Positions 54,228-61,844 of a DNA stretch of 64,000 bases are shown piece by piece; position 1 is the stretch's first letter, and every line of letters begins with the position of its first letter. The stretch covers positions 620,001-684,000 of the forward strand of contig NZ_BMRY01000003.1 in NCBI RefSeq assembly GCF_014648875.1. Reading direction: 5' to 3'. This DNA is from Streptomyces parvus. Its GTDB lineage: Bacteria > Actinomycetota > Actinomycetes > Streptomycetales > Streptomycetaceae. Position numbers and translations under genes: made by a program. Under the pieces are notes generated by a model. It saw only the letters and a program-made list of their open reading frames with translations, made no database searches and was not told the DNA's origin.

Positions 54228-54230
54228 CTC
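54214..54230. promoter_or_regulatory. 17-bp operator, right copy
   Basis: GAGTCGAAAAGCAACTC matches the left copy at 14 of 17 positions. Both are followed on the plus strand by an AC..GCGAGG tract. It is expected to bind the same repressor. Confidence 0.65.
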
Positions 54231-54384
54231 ACTCGCGAGGATGGGTTGGCTCCGCTCCAGTACGTACGACGTACACATGAGGCAGTGATAATCGGGCATA
54301 GGTCATGAGACGCGATGAGAGCAAACTCGCAGGTCAGGGCCCTGCCGGGCGGATTCCGCAGGTCCGGGCGGGGGGCTGATAGAC

Positions 54385-54429
54385 CTCGTAATGCGTAGGT
54401 CTCGGGTTCGAATCCCGAAGGCGGCTCAG
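54385..54429. repeat. attR: second copy of the 45-bp att core
   Basis: Identical to 39356-39400. It marks the right end of the AICE and is directly followed by a terminator hairpin, as expected downstream of a tRNA 3' end. Confidence 0.95.
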
Positions 54430-54432
54430 AAG

Positions 54433-54467
54433 AACCCCAGGTCACATAGCCCGTGACCTGGGGTTTT
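54433..54467 (+). terminator. Intrinsic terminator just right of attR
   Basis: A 13-bp stem (54433-54445 with 54453-54465) with a 7-base loop, ending in TTTTCT. Before AICE integration it would have followed tRNA-Thr directly. Confidence 0.85.
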
Positions 54468-54537
54468 CTGTTGCTCGGGGCATGGCAGGACACATGGTGG
54501 GAGTACCGTGGTTCGCCTACGTGACCGGGGCGGGGGC

Positions 54538-54912
54538 TTAACTACGGCGGAAGAGCCTGCTCTGGCCCCGATGCTTGCCGGTTCTCCTGCCGGAGGCCGA
54601 CCGCCCCACCTTGGCGGAATCGATCGGCCGGCTGGAGCCGGCCGGGCGGTTCTCGTTGAAGAAGGATTGCCAGACCCGTTCCTGCAGCGCGCCGATGCAG
54701 GCGCCGCACGCGTACATCGGGGCCTGGGCCCCGGCGACTCTGGCGGGGCCGATCCACAGGACGGGCGTCCACCGCTGCCCGCAGTAGAGCCAGCAGGGTC
54801 CGTCGACCCACTCGTTGCCGTCGTCGGTGGCTGCCGGTGAGGGCAGTCCTCCTCGGGCGAACTCGGCGATCCCGGGGATCGCCCTGTGCTGTAGGACGAC
54901 TTCCGTCAGCAT
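54538..54912 (-). CDS. Hypothetical protein, last gene of the island unit
   Basis: A 124-residue protein from ATG 54912, preceded by GGAGGGAGA. CWLYCGQRWTPVLWIG and YACGACIGALQERV give four cysteines that may bind zinc. The Arg/Ser-rich C-terminus is probably disordered. No family recognised. It follows the CYTH gene by 19 bases. Confidence 0.6.
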   Translation of the reverse strand: MLTEVVLQHRAIPGIAEFARGGLPSPAATDDGNEWVDGPCWLYCGQRWTPVLWIGPARVAGAQAPMYACGACIGALQERVWQSFFNENRPAGSSRPIDSAKVGRSASGRRTGKHRGQSRLFRRS

Positions 54913-54931
54913 CGCTCGTCTCCCTCCGCGA

Positions 54932-55519
54932 TCAACGGTCCTGGGCCGTGGGAGAAGCGTCCTTCTGCTTCTCGGTTTCGGAGAACAAGAGCGTGGGTTC
55001 GGCGAGGATGTCGCGCCCGGCTTCGCTCTTGTAGATCTCGTCGACGCTGCCGAACCGGGCCTCGGAGTAGTCGAGGTCCAGCAGCGCGGCGGCCTGGCGT
55101 ACCGATGCCTCGTCGGGTCCTTCGATTTCCAGGAAGGTGGGGAGGTCGGGCCAGGTGTCGAAGTCGAAGGCGACCTCGCCCAGGCGCCATTCCTCGCGGT
55201 AGTTCTCCTGGTACCGGACCTCGGTGAGGCCTGCCCGGCGCAGGATGTCGGCCATGGCGTGCAGGTCGGTGACCTCGGTCTCGATCTCCTTGGTGCCGTC
55301 GATCGTCGTTGCGTCGGTGACCTGCTTGAGCGTGAGCGTCGAGCGGGTGCCCTCGTCCCGCAGACGGATCCAGGCTCCACCGTCGAGGGAGTCGTTCTCG
55401 AAGATCTTGCGGGTGAGGAGCGTGCGGGGGAATGCCTGGACCGCATTGAGGGCGCTCAATTTGTTCTGGAGGTCGGCGACGTCGACGGCCAGGAACTTCG
55501 CCTCGTATTCGTGCTTCAT
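54932..55519 (-). CDS. CYTH-domain protein (class IV adenylate cyclase / CyaB-like)
   Basis: A 195-residue protein from ATG 55519. It opens HEYEAKFLAVDV, the E-x-E-x-K-type CYTH signature, and continues with charged strands (WIRLRDEGTRSTLTLKQVTD, KEIETEVTD, FLEIEGPDEASV) lining a triphosphate tunnel. Family members hydrolyse or cyclise triphosphates such as ATP or thiamine triphosphate; the activity here cannot be chosen. It appears intact, unlike several neighbours. Confidence 0.82.
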   Translation of the reverse strand: MKHEYEAKFLAVDVADLQNKLSALNAVQAFPRTLLTRKIFENDSLDGGAWIRLRDEGTRSTLTLKQVTDATTIDGTKEIETEVTDLHAMADILRRAGLTEVRYQENYREEWRLGEVAFDFDTWPDLPTFLEIEGPDEASVRQAAALLDLDYSEARFGSVDEIYKSEAGRDILAEPTLLFSETEKQKDASPTAQDR

Positions 55520-55529
55520 GGGGTCTCTC

Positions 55530-56192
55530 TTAGAAGTGGTCGGTGAGGGTGGATGTCCGGGCCGCGAGCAGGAGGCCCATGCGGTGGGTGTGGTCGTGCA
55601 ACTGGCCGACGTGGGCGTGTTCCGTGAACTCGGTGGTGCGCAGGGTGAGCAGGACCTCCCAGTCGCCGATGAAGTGGGCGTGAAGGCGTTCCGGGGAGGT
55701 GTAGTGCTCGATCATGTGGTGGCGTCTTTCGACGGGCATCATGAACTCCGCGCCGAACATGCCGCCTGGGCGGACCAGGCGCTGCATGCGGTCGACGAAC
55801 TCGCCGAGCGGGCGGTGGTGGTTGGCACTGTAGTGCCACGAGCAGCTCGTCCAGACCGCGTCGCACTGCAGGCCCAGGGGCTCGCCGTCCAGGAAGTCGT
55901 CCTCAACGACCTATACGCGTTCGTGGAGTTCTTCGAGCTTCAGCCGATCGATCAGTCCCAGCGCGTGGGCCTGGCTGTCACCCGGGAGGTGGACGTGGCC
56001 CCCGTGGAGGGCGACATCGTCGCGTTCGATGGCGACGACGCGGTAGCCGGCGGCGGCGAGGGGCAGGACGAACTTGCCGTCGCTCGCGCCGACCACCGCG
56101 ACGGTGGCGTCAGGGGCGACGCGTTCCCGCAGCGTGGCGAGGAACTGCGGGAAGAACGTGAGGGTGTGCTCCCACAGGCTCTGCGTCTGCAT
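55530..56192 (-). pseudogene. Class I SAM methyltransferase interrupted by one amber codon
   Basis: A 220-codon reading frame broken by a single TAG (55911-55913). Before it, VAVVGASDGKFVLPLAAAGY and VVAIERDD are SAM motifs I and II. After it, in the same frame, come VVEDDFLDG, AVWTSCSWHYSANHH and a post-motif region LVRPGGMFGAEF. The protein sequence continues smoothly across the stop, so a Tyr or Gln codon probably mutated. ATG 56192 follows AAGGAG. As it stands the gene gives a 93-residue N-terminal fragment; an internal restart at 55787 is possible. Confidence 0.75.
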
Positions 56193-56310
56193 GGGGGTGC
56201 GCTCCTTGCGTCTCGGTATCCATGATCACTCGGAGGGCCTCGTCGGGGCTGTGCCCCGTGGTGTCGACGCGATGCATCGCGAACGATGCGTAGGCGTCCG
56301 TCACTCGCAC
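56110..56310 (-). pseudogene. Kinase-like C-terminal remnant
   Basis: A short frame from GTG 56310, overlapping the radical SAM stop. Its first 35 residues include SFAMHRVDTTGHSPDEAL, which resembles the end of small P-loop nucleoside or adenylate kinases; no P-loop is present. After the methyltransferase start (56192) it reads out of frame through that gene. Possibly a real small coupled protein, but more likely a leftover tail. Confidence 0.35.
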
Positions 56311-57053
56311 CAGAAGGCGTGCGCGTTCTTCCCCACGGCTTTGCAGGACATGGTCAGCGCACCGCGCGGGTCGACCTCAATGCGGTCGATTTCGCGAGGA
56401 CCATCGGATGGGGCACACACCTGCGGGGCACCGTCCTCGGAGAGGTCCTCGTCGACGATCACCTCCCATGGCAGATCGGCTGACGCCAGCTCGTCCCGGA
56501 GTCGGCCGTAGGCGGAAGGGGAGGTGACCAGCAGCTCGGGATGATCGGCGGCGTTGCCGACCGGCCGCAGGTGGTGGAGCTTGAGCTGCCGCACCCCGAG
56601 TTCCGCCAAGGCCCTTCCGAGGGGCAGGACTTCGGCGATGTTCCGCGAGGTGACGGTCATGGTCGCCCCGGTCGGAACACCGAGATCCCGAGCAAACCGG
56701 AGCGCTTCCAGGGCGCTCTGGTAGCTGCCCTGCTTTCGGATGCCGTCGTTGGTCGACCCGACGCCCTCCAGCGAAACCCTGAGCAGGTCCAGGTAGGGGG
56801 CGATTTCGGTCAGGCTGCTCTCGATCCGGCACCCGTTGGTGCAGATCTCGACGCGCAGGCCCAGTTCCTCCTTGGCGTGGTGGACGACTTGCGTGAGGTC
56901 CCGGTGGACGAACGGTTCTCCGCCGAGCAGGGTCACGGCCTCGGTGCCGTACTCGTCCCGCATCAGGGTGAGGAGATCCGCGGCTTCGTCGATGGTGAAG
57001 GCGTCGGTGTACTGGAGCCGCTTGCCGTGGAAGCGGGGGCTACGAGGGTCCAC
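56301..57053 (-). pseudogene. Radical SAM protein lacking its [4Fe-4S] N-terminus
   Basis: About 250 residues from GTG 57053. The body is clear radical SAM: LLGGEPFVHRDL (SAM-binding GGEP), VEICTNGC, LRVSLEGV and ATMTVTSRN. The usual CxxxCxxC that binds the cluster should lie 25-45 residues before GGEP, but the protein begins there with PRSPRFHGKRL. The upstream open frame to 57107 has a single Cys and overlaps the end of the previous gene. The gene is therefore truncated at its 5' end and cannot work as a radical enzyme. The C-terminus has two cysteines (MSCKA, FWCE). Confidence 0.75.
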
Positions 57054-57070
57054 AGGCCATGTACGGCAAC

Positions 57071-57901
57071 CTAGTGAAGTCCCTCGACCTGGTCCTTGGC
57101 CCACCACAGGAACGCGGCGGCGTGCTGCTGGTTGGCGAAGCCCTGGCCGACGAGGTCATTCAGCAGGTCGTTGCTCCAGAGGATGAGCCGGCCGAGGGTC
57201 CAGTTCACCGACTCGGGTGCCGGCAGTTCCAGTCCGTAGACCCTTCGCGCGATCTCGCGCTTGCCGCCCGCCTCCGTCGTGTACTTGAGGATCGTCAGGA
57301 ACCGGTCGGGGTACATCACGCAGAGAACCCTCGTGAGAAGGGCCTCCTTGAAACCGGTCATGGCGAACGTCTTGGTGCCGTCCAGCAGGTGCTGGAGCCG
57401 GTCTTCGAGCGGCACGTCGTCGGGGCCGTACAGCAGGTACTCGATCGTCTCGCGGGTCGCCTCCCCGGCCGCGGCGTCGCCCATGTCGTTCCACGCGGAG
57501 TTGAAGGTGGCCTGGTTGCCGGGGCGGGCCCCGAGCTCGGAGTTGGCGAAGTCCTTGAGGACTCTGGGGTCGCACGCCCACAGTCCCTCGGGGGAAAAGA
57601 TCTGCTGGTACTTCGACCAGTAGGCCGCCACGTCGGGGTCGAAGTCCGGTTTGACCGCGAGGTACTGCTCCTTCAGCCGGGCCACGCGCTCCAACTGCCC
57701 GGGATCGACGTCTCCGGGTTTCGGGAAACGGGCCTTGAGGTCGCCGATGGTGCGGAGCGGGTTCCTCTGCGGAACGGTGGGCTCCCTGTGCTCCCATTCG
57801 TAGCCGCACCGGTGCTTCACGAGCCGACGTCCGCCGTCCAGCGTGCGGATCACCTCGATGTCCTCGTCGTCGCTGCACAGTGGACACATAACCAACGCCA
57901 T
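57071..57901 (-). CDS. Zinc-ribbon protein, possible restriction-associated domain
   Basis: A 276-residue protein from ATG 57901. An N-terminal zinc ribbon (MCPLCSDDEDIEV ... KHRCGYEWEH) is followed by a helical domain with WSKYQQIFSPEGLWA, FNSAWNDMGD, FKEALLTRVLCVMYPDRFL and NDLVGQGF. The latter loosely recalls N-terminal DNA-recognition domains of McrB-like restriction systems, but the match is weak. The TAG of the VapC remnant ends just before its ATG. Intact, unlike both neighbours. Confidence 0.6.
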   Translation of the reverse strand: MALVMCPLCSDDEDIEVIRTLDGGRRLVKHRCGYEWEHREPTVPQRNPLRTIGDLKARFPKPGDVDPGQLERVARLKEQYLAVKPDFDPDVAAYWSKYQQIFSPEGLWACDPRVLKDFANSELGARPGNQATFNSAWNDMGDAAAGEATRETIEYLLYGPDDVPLEDRLQHLLDGTKTFAMTGFKEALLTRVLCVMYPDRFLTILKYTTEAGGKREIARRVYGLELPAPESVNWTLGRLILWSNDLLNDLVGQGFANQQHAAAFLWWAKDQVEGLH

Positions 57902-57903
57902 GG

Positions 57904-58300
57904 CTACCCCCGTTCCAACAGTGCTCGTGCCCGCTCGGAGCCGATGCACTTGTCCATCCAAGGGCTGCATTCTTGCACCCGGCAAAGGTGGGCGGATGTG
58001 GGGCCATCCGGCGAGACTGCCGCAGCCTCCGACGCAGTGGAGGACCGTCCGCCGGTTCGGTTCCGCTGTGGCGGCGACCAACAGGTCGGGCAGGGACAGA
58101 GCGCGGTGGGAGCAGGCGTTGAGAGCATGGCGCTGGATCTCGAGAGCGCGAATGAGGACGTCGTCGTCGGTGCGGAGGTAGTCGAAGGCGTGCAGCCGGG
58201 TGCTGATCCGCGTTGCTTCCGAGCTGTCGCGTGCAGGGTGGATCATCTCGAACTCGGTGGGCCGGCTGGTCCCGAGGATGCGCATGGCCTCGACAACCAT
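57904..58300 (-). pseudogene. VapC-type PIN toxin, truncated and frameshifted
   Basis: From about 58290 to 58037 the frame reads TEFEMIHPARDSSEA, LRTDDDVLIRALEIQR and LSLPDLLVAATAE then TVLH, the C-terminal two thirds of a VapC PIN domain. The N-terminal VDTSA part is missing, cut at the att-like site. At about 58030-58037 the match moves to the next frame (SEAAAVSPDGPT), with the DxDF motif lost; third-position GC also switches frame there. The shifted frame ends with TAG at 57904. No antitoxin gene is adjacent. Confidence 0.65.
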
Positions 58301-58308
58301 GTCTTCGT

Positions 58309-58330
58309 CGAATCCCGAAGTCGGCGCAGT
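58309..58330. repeat. Degenerate third copy of the att core 3' end
   Basis: TCGAATCCCGAAG matches the att core exactly over 13 bases, and 20 of the final 22 positions match (both mismatches are within the last nine). It is followed by a hairpin, like the other two copies. Confidence 0.6.
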
Positions 58331-58368
58331 AGGACCAGCTCGGACCCCCTCCGAGCTGGTCCTACTGG
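58328..58368. terminator. 18-bp hairpin at the island's right edge
   Basis: A perfect 18-bp stem (58328-58345 with 58351-58368) around a CCCCC loop. Probably the original terminator of tRNA-Thr before the islands arrived. No U-tract. Confidence 0.75.
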
Positions 58369-58563
58369 ATTCCTGGGCCGGCCTCGGGCCGCGGGCGGTC
58401 CCGGGTGGCTGAAGGTCTTCTGTTGCGATGGCAGGAAGGTGCCAACTCTTCCCTTCCGGCAGTCGGCCTGTCCTATGGTTTCGCTGGCCGGGGGGCTGTG
58501 CAGTGACGGGCGACTTCTCGCTTCCGAGCTGCCGGCGCACACAATGTTGTGGGGGAGTTTCTG

Positions 58564-59613
58564 ATGCGATCGCACCGGAGCGCATTGGCTGCGCCCACGA
58601 CGGACCGGGCCACAGGGACGCTGCTCGCTCAGCTGGAGATCGATGACGGTGAGCTGACGGCGCGGCTGGCCGACGGGCTCGAAGCGGCGGAGAAGGGGCT
58701 CCAGGACACCGCGGCCACCGCTGCGGACCCCCGGATCGCGGAGCTGACCGGGCATCTGGCCGCGTTCGGGGGCAAGCGGCTGCGGCCGCTCCTGGTGCTG
58801 CTGGGGGCGGAGTTCGGGGAGCCGTGGCGCGCGGGGGTGACCGAGGCCGCCGTCATCGCCGAGCTGGTCCATGTCTCCTCGCTCTACCACGACGATGTGA
58901 TGGATGCCGCCACCACCCGGCACGGGGTGCCCAGCGCCAACGCCCGCTGGGGGGAGCGGTCCGCCGTCTTCGGCGGGGACTGGCTGCTGGCCCGCGCCGC
59001 GAAGCTCTCGGCGGCGCTCGGAGCCGAAACGATCCGGCTCAATGCGGAGGCGGCAGGGCGGTTGGTCACCGGGCAGCTCCGGGAACTCATGGGGCCGGCT
59101 CCGGGGGAGGACCCCGTCGACCACTACTTCCAGGTGCTCAACGGGAAGACGGCCGCGCTGTTCTCCCTGGCCCTGGCCATCGGCGCCCATCAGGCGGGCG
59201 CCCCCACCGCTTCGATCCAGGCGCTCGACGAGTACGGGAGACAGCTCGGCCTCGCCTTCCAGATAGCCGACGACCTGCTCGACCTCACCGCGCCGGTCGA
59301 CTGGACCGGCAAGGAACGCGGGAAGGACCTGGCCACCGGAGTGGCCAGTCTCCCGGTCCTCCTCGCCCGCGCCGACGAGAGCGCGGACGGCGCCGAACTG
59401 CGGGAGATCCTGCTCGCCGGGCCGTTGACCGACACAGCGGTACGCCAACGAGCCCTGGAGCTCTTCCGGACCTCGCCGGCCCTCGCCACCACCGAGGACA
59501 TGATGCACCGGCGGCTGGCCCGGGCGCGGGCCGCGATCCAGGGTCTCGCGCCGCACCCGGCGCACCAGGCCCTCCACGCGCTCTGCGCGTTCATGGCGGC
59601 GAGAACGGCGTAG
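58564..59613 (+). CDS. Polyprenyl diphosphate synthase
   Basis: A 349-residue trans-prenyltransferase. First Asp-rich motif LYHDDVMD (preceded by GGKRLRP), second motif QIADDLLD, and KTAALF between them. It condenses isopentenyl diphosphate with allylic diphosphates, probably for menaquinone side chains; chain length cannot be read with confidence. ATG 58564 has GGGGGAG six bases upstream; GTG 58549 is less likely. The upstream 233 bases mark the return to core sequence. Confidence 0.93.
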   Translation: MRSHRSALAAPTTDRATGTLLAQLEIDDGELTARLADGLEAAEKGLQDTAATAADPRIAELTGHLAAFGGKRLRPLLVLLGAEFGEPWRAGVTEAAVIAELVHVSSLYHDDVMDAATTRHGVPSANARWGERSAVFGGDWLLARAAKLSAALGAETIRLNAEAAGRLVTGQLRELMGPAPGEDPVDHYFQVLNGKTAALFSLALAIGAHQAGAPTASIQALDEYGRQLGLAFQIADDLLDLTAPVDWTGKERGKDLATGVASLPVLLARADESADGAELREILLAGPLTDTAVRQRALELFRTSPALATTEDMMHRRLARARAAIQGLAPHPAHQALHALCAFMAARTA

Positions 59614-59739
59614 GCCCGCGACTCGCGCGTGCCCCACGGCGGTCCCCGGCGGCCGTGCCCCCCACGGTGGCTCCTGGCCGCCGCACCGCAACCTCGACGC
59701 CTACCGCGCAGCTCATACGCTGACCGAAGGAACCGCTCC

Positions 59740-61818
59740 ATGCAGGCTCTGGCCGCCGACAGCGTCGGCGACGTTCCCTTTGCTGTGTTCATCGTTCTGG
59801 CCGCGGCGGTCTCCCTCGGTGTGATCGTCTTCGCCGTCTCCACCGCCTCGCGCCGGCTGCTGGGCATCCGGGTCGGCCCCATGAGAGCCATGACGTCCGG
59901 CCTGGTCGGCCTGGCCGTTTTCATCCTCTTCGACCAGGTGGTGCGGGACGAGGAGAGTCTCAGAGCGCTCTCGACGGTTCAGGTGGCGCTGTCGCTGCTG
60001 GGCGCGATGGCCACCCTCGTGGTGGTCGAGGTCTTCGTCCCGTACGGCAGTTGGGCGCGGCCTCTCCAGATCGTGCGGACGCTGGGGCGCAGGCTCCGCC
60101 GTACGCGCCGCTACATCCAGATCAGCCGCATCTTCATGCGCCACGGGCTGGGGCGCTACCTGCGCGACCGGAGCAGCATGGACCGCGCTTTCGAGGCGAA
60201 CGAGGCCGGTCGGCAGTCGGCCAGGGCGCTGCGACTCGCGCTGGAGGACTGCGGGGGCGCGCTGATCAAGCTGGGCCAGGTCCTGTCCACCCGGAGCGAT
60301 CTGCTGCCCCCGCACTTCATCGACGAGCTGAGCCGGCTTCAGTCGAATGTTCCCCCGGCGCCGTGGCCCGAGGTGGCGGCGGTGCTCCACAAGGAGCTCG
60401 GCAAGCCGGTCGAGGAGGTCTTCGACTGGATCGAGCACGTGCCGCTCGCCGCCGCCTCGATCGCGCAGGTGCACCGGGCCCGGCTGCGCGGCGGGCCCAG
60501 CGTGGTCGTCAAGGTCCAGCGGCCGGGGATACGCGAGAGCATCGAGCGCGATCTCGACATCGTGCTCGCCATCACGCGCAGCCTCCAGGACCGGGCCAGG
60601 TCGGTGCACGCCCTCGGGCTGCGGGACCTGGGCGACGGCTTCTCCGTGTCCGTGCGCGAGGAGCTGGACTTCCGGATCGAGGCGCGCAACTCCTCGGCGG
60701 TGGCGGAGGCCTGCGACGGGTACGCGCCGGATGCGACGGTGCGCATCCCCCGGGTCCACTACGAGTTCACCTCGTCCCGCCTCCTGGTCCAGGAGTGGCT
60801 GGAGGGTGTCACGCTCGACCGCGCGGGGAAGGTGGCCGACGAGAAGGGGTGGGACCGGCACGCCCTGGCCCGTACCGCGCTGGGCGCCGTGCTGGACCAG
60901 ATCCTCCGGTACGGCGTCTTCCACGCCGATCCCCATCCGGGCAACATGCTGCTGCTCGACGACGGGCGGCTCGGGCTGCTCGACTTCGGTTCGGTGGGCA
61001 GGATCGACCCGTCGGCGCGGCTCGCCATCCAGGAAGTGCTGGTCGCCATCGATCGGGGCGATCCCGCAGCCATGCACGACGCGTTGATCGACCTGCTGGG
61101 TACCCGGGCCACCTCGCGCGACGGCATCATGCCCGACTCGCTGCTCCTGGAACGGGCGTTGGGCAGGTTCATGGCCCAGCACCTCGGGGCCGGCGGTCAG
61201 CCCGACGCCGAGATGTTCACCGCCCTGTTCCGCATGCTGACCCGCTTCGACCTGGCAGTGCCCCCGGAGGTCGCCGCGGTCTTCCGGGCGATCGCCACGA
61301 TCGAGGGCACCCTGGAGCGGCTCGCGCCGGGCTTCAACATCCTGGATGAATCACGGGCGTTCGCCGCCGATCTGCTCACCGACCGGCTGCATTTCGGCTC
61401 CCGGCGGAAGGCGGCGGGCGGGAAGACCGGCTTCGCCGGCTTCGACGTGCCGTCGCTGGCCCGGGAAGCGGCCCAGGAGGCGATGGCGATCCTGCCGATG
61501 CTGCGGAGGCTGCCGCGGCGGGCCGAGCGCATCAGCGCCTCGCTGGAGGAGGGGCGGCTCGCGGTGCGCGTGCGCGTCCTGGCCGACGAGCGGGAACAGC
61601 GCTTCGTCGCCGGCCTCGTCCACCAGGTGGTGATCAGCCTGCTCGCCGCCTGCACCGGGGTGATGGGCGTCATGCTGGTCGTGTTCGGAACCGGCAAGGG
61701 ACCACGCGTCACCCCGCAGCTGGAGCTGTTCCCGCTGCTCGGCTACCACGCCCTCGTGGTGAGCGCCATCCTCACGCTCCGGGCGCTCTACACGGCGATG
61801 CGCAGATCCGTCCGGTGA
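59740..61818 (+). CDS. ABC1/UbiB family atypical kinase
   Basis: A 692-residue protein from ATG 59740 with GAAGGA upstream. N-terminal hydrophobic helices (about 15-37, 47-65, 75-100) and a C-terminal pair (about 630-680) flank an ABC1 domain. Motifs: ALIKLGQVLSTRSDLLP (KxGQ), AAASIAQVHRA (Ala-rich loop), FHADPHPGNM and LLDFGSVG. UbiB-type proteins support quinone biosynthesis, so pairing with the polyprenyl synthase makes a menaquinone-related role plausible. Confidence 0.9.
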   Translation: MQALAADSVGDVPFAVFIVLAAAVSLGVIVFAVSTASRRLLGIRVGPMRAMTSGLVGLAVFILFDQVVRDEESLRALSTVQVALSLLGAMATLVVVEVFVPYGSWARPLQIVRTLGRRLRRTRRYIQISRIFMRHGLGRYLRDRSSMDRAFEANEAGRQSARALRLALEDCGGALIKLGQVLSTRSDLLPPHFIDELSRLQSNVPPAPWPEVAAVLHKELGKPVEEVFDWIEHVPLAAASIAQVHRARLRGGPSVVVKVQRPGIRESIERDLDIVLAITRSLQDRARSVHALGLRDLGDGFSVSVREELDFRIEARNSSAVAEACDGYAPDATVRIPRVHYEFTSSRLLVQEWLEGVTLDRAGKVADEKGWDRHALARTALGAVLDQILRYGVFHADPHPGNMLLLDDGRLGLLDFGSVGRIDPSARLAIQEVLVAIDRGDPAAMHDALIDLLGTRATSRDGIMPDSLLLERALGRFMAQHLGAGGQPDAEMFTALFRMLTRFDLAVPPEVAAVFRAIATIEGTLERLAPGFNILDESRAFAADLLTDRLHFGSRRKAAGGKTGFAGFDVPSLAREAAQEAMAILPMLRRLPRRAERISASLEEGRLAVRVRVLADEREQRFVAGLVHQVVISLLAACTGVMGVMLVVFGTGKGPRVTPQLELFPLLGYHALVVSAILTLRALYTAMRRSVR

Positions 61819-61844
61819 CCGGGACGGGTGCGGGACTCCACGGC

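Larger units (their letters stand above)
39356..54384. mobile_element. Actinomycete integrative and conjugative element (AICE) in tRNA-Thr
   Basis: A 15,029-bp element bounded by 45-bp att repeats. It has all AICE modules: tyrosine integrase, XRE regulator and xis at the left; a primase-polymerase and a helicase-like replication protein; spd-like membrane proteins; and a TraB FtsK-type translocase at the right. Transfer in such elements is as double-stranded DNA moved by TraB, without a relaxase, and none is present. Gene integrity and intact att sites suggest it could still be active. It resembles the pSAM2 class in layout. Confidence 0.93.
54100..54384. other. Control and right-end region of the AICE
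   Basis: 285 bases between the first transfer gene and attR. It holds the transfer promoter and operator (54199-54230) and a GTACGTACGACGTAC palindromic stretch near 54260. A second GATAATCGGGC (54287-54297) is the same 11-mer as in the XRE promoter region. The last part may contain integrase arm sites. No gene is credible here. Confidence 0.55.
54430..58330. mobile_element. Decayed genomic island between attR and a degenerate att site
   Basis: About 3.9 kb of leftward accessory genes, several broken (methyltransferase, radical SAM, kinase-like tail, VapC). It is bounded left by attR and right by an att-like 22-mer at 58309-58330 that is itself followed by a strong hairpin. No integrase remains. 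Best read as an older element at tRNA-Thr into which the AICE integrated in tandem. Confidence 0.55.

Noticed and set aside
54287-54297. GATAATCGGGC near attR as a second rightward promoter
   Set aside because: No -35-like sequence lies at a suitable distance upstream and no gene follows on that strand.
54179-54493. Minus-strand open frame of 104 codons across attR
   Set aside because: It reads through the tRNA-derived att core (giving GFEPETYALR, a common artefact of translated tRNA ends) and through promoter and terminator DNA.
57902-58585. One long minus-strand gene covering both the zinc-ribbon protein and the upstream PIN-like sequence
   Set aside because: The best coding frame changes near 58035, and a separate frame ends at 57904 just before ATG 57901, so these are two genes, the upstream one broken.
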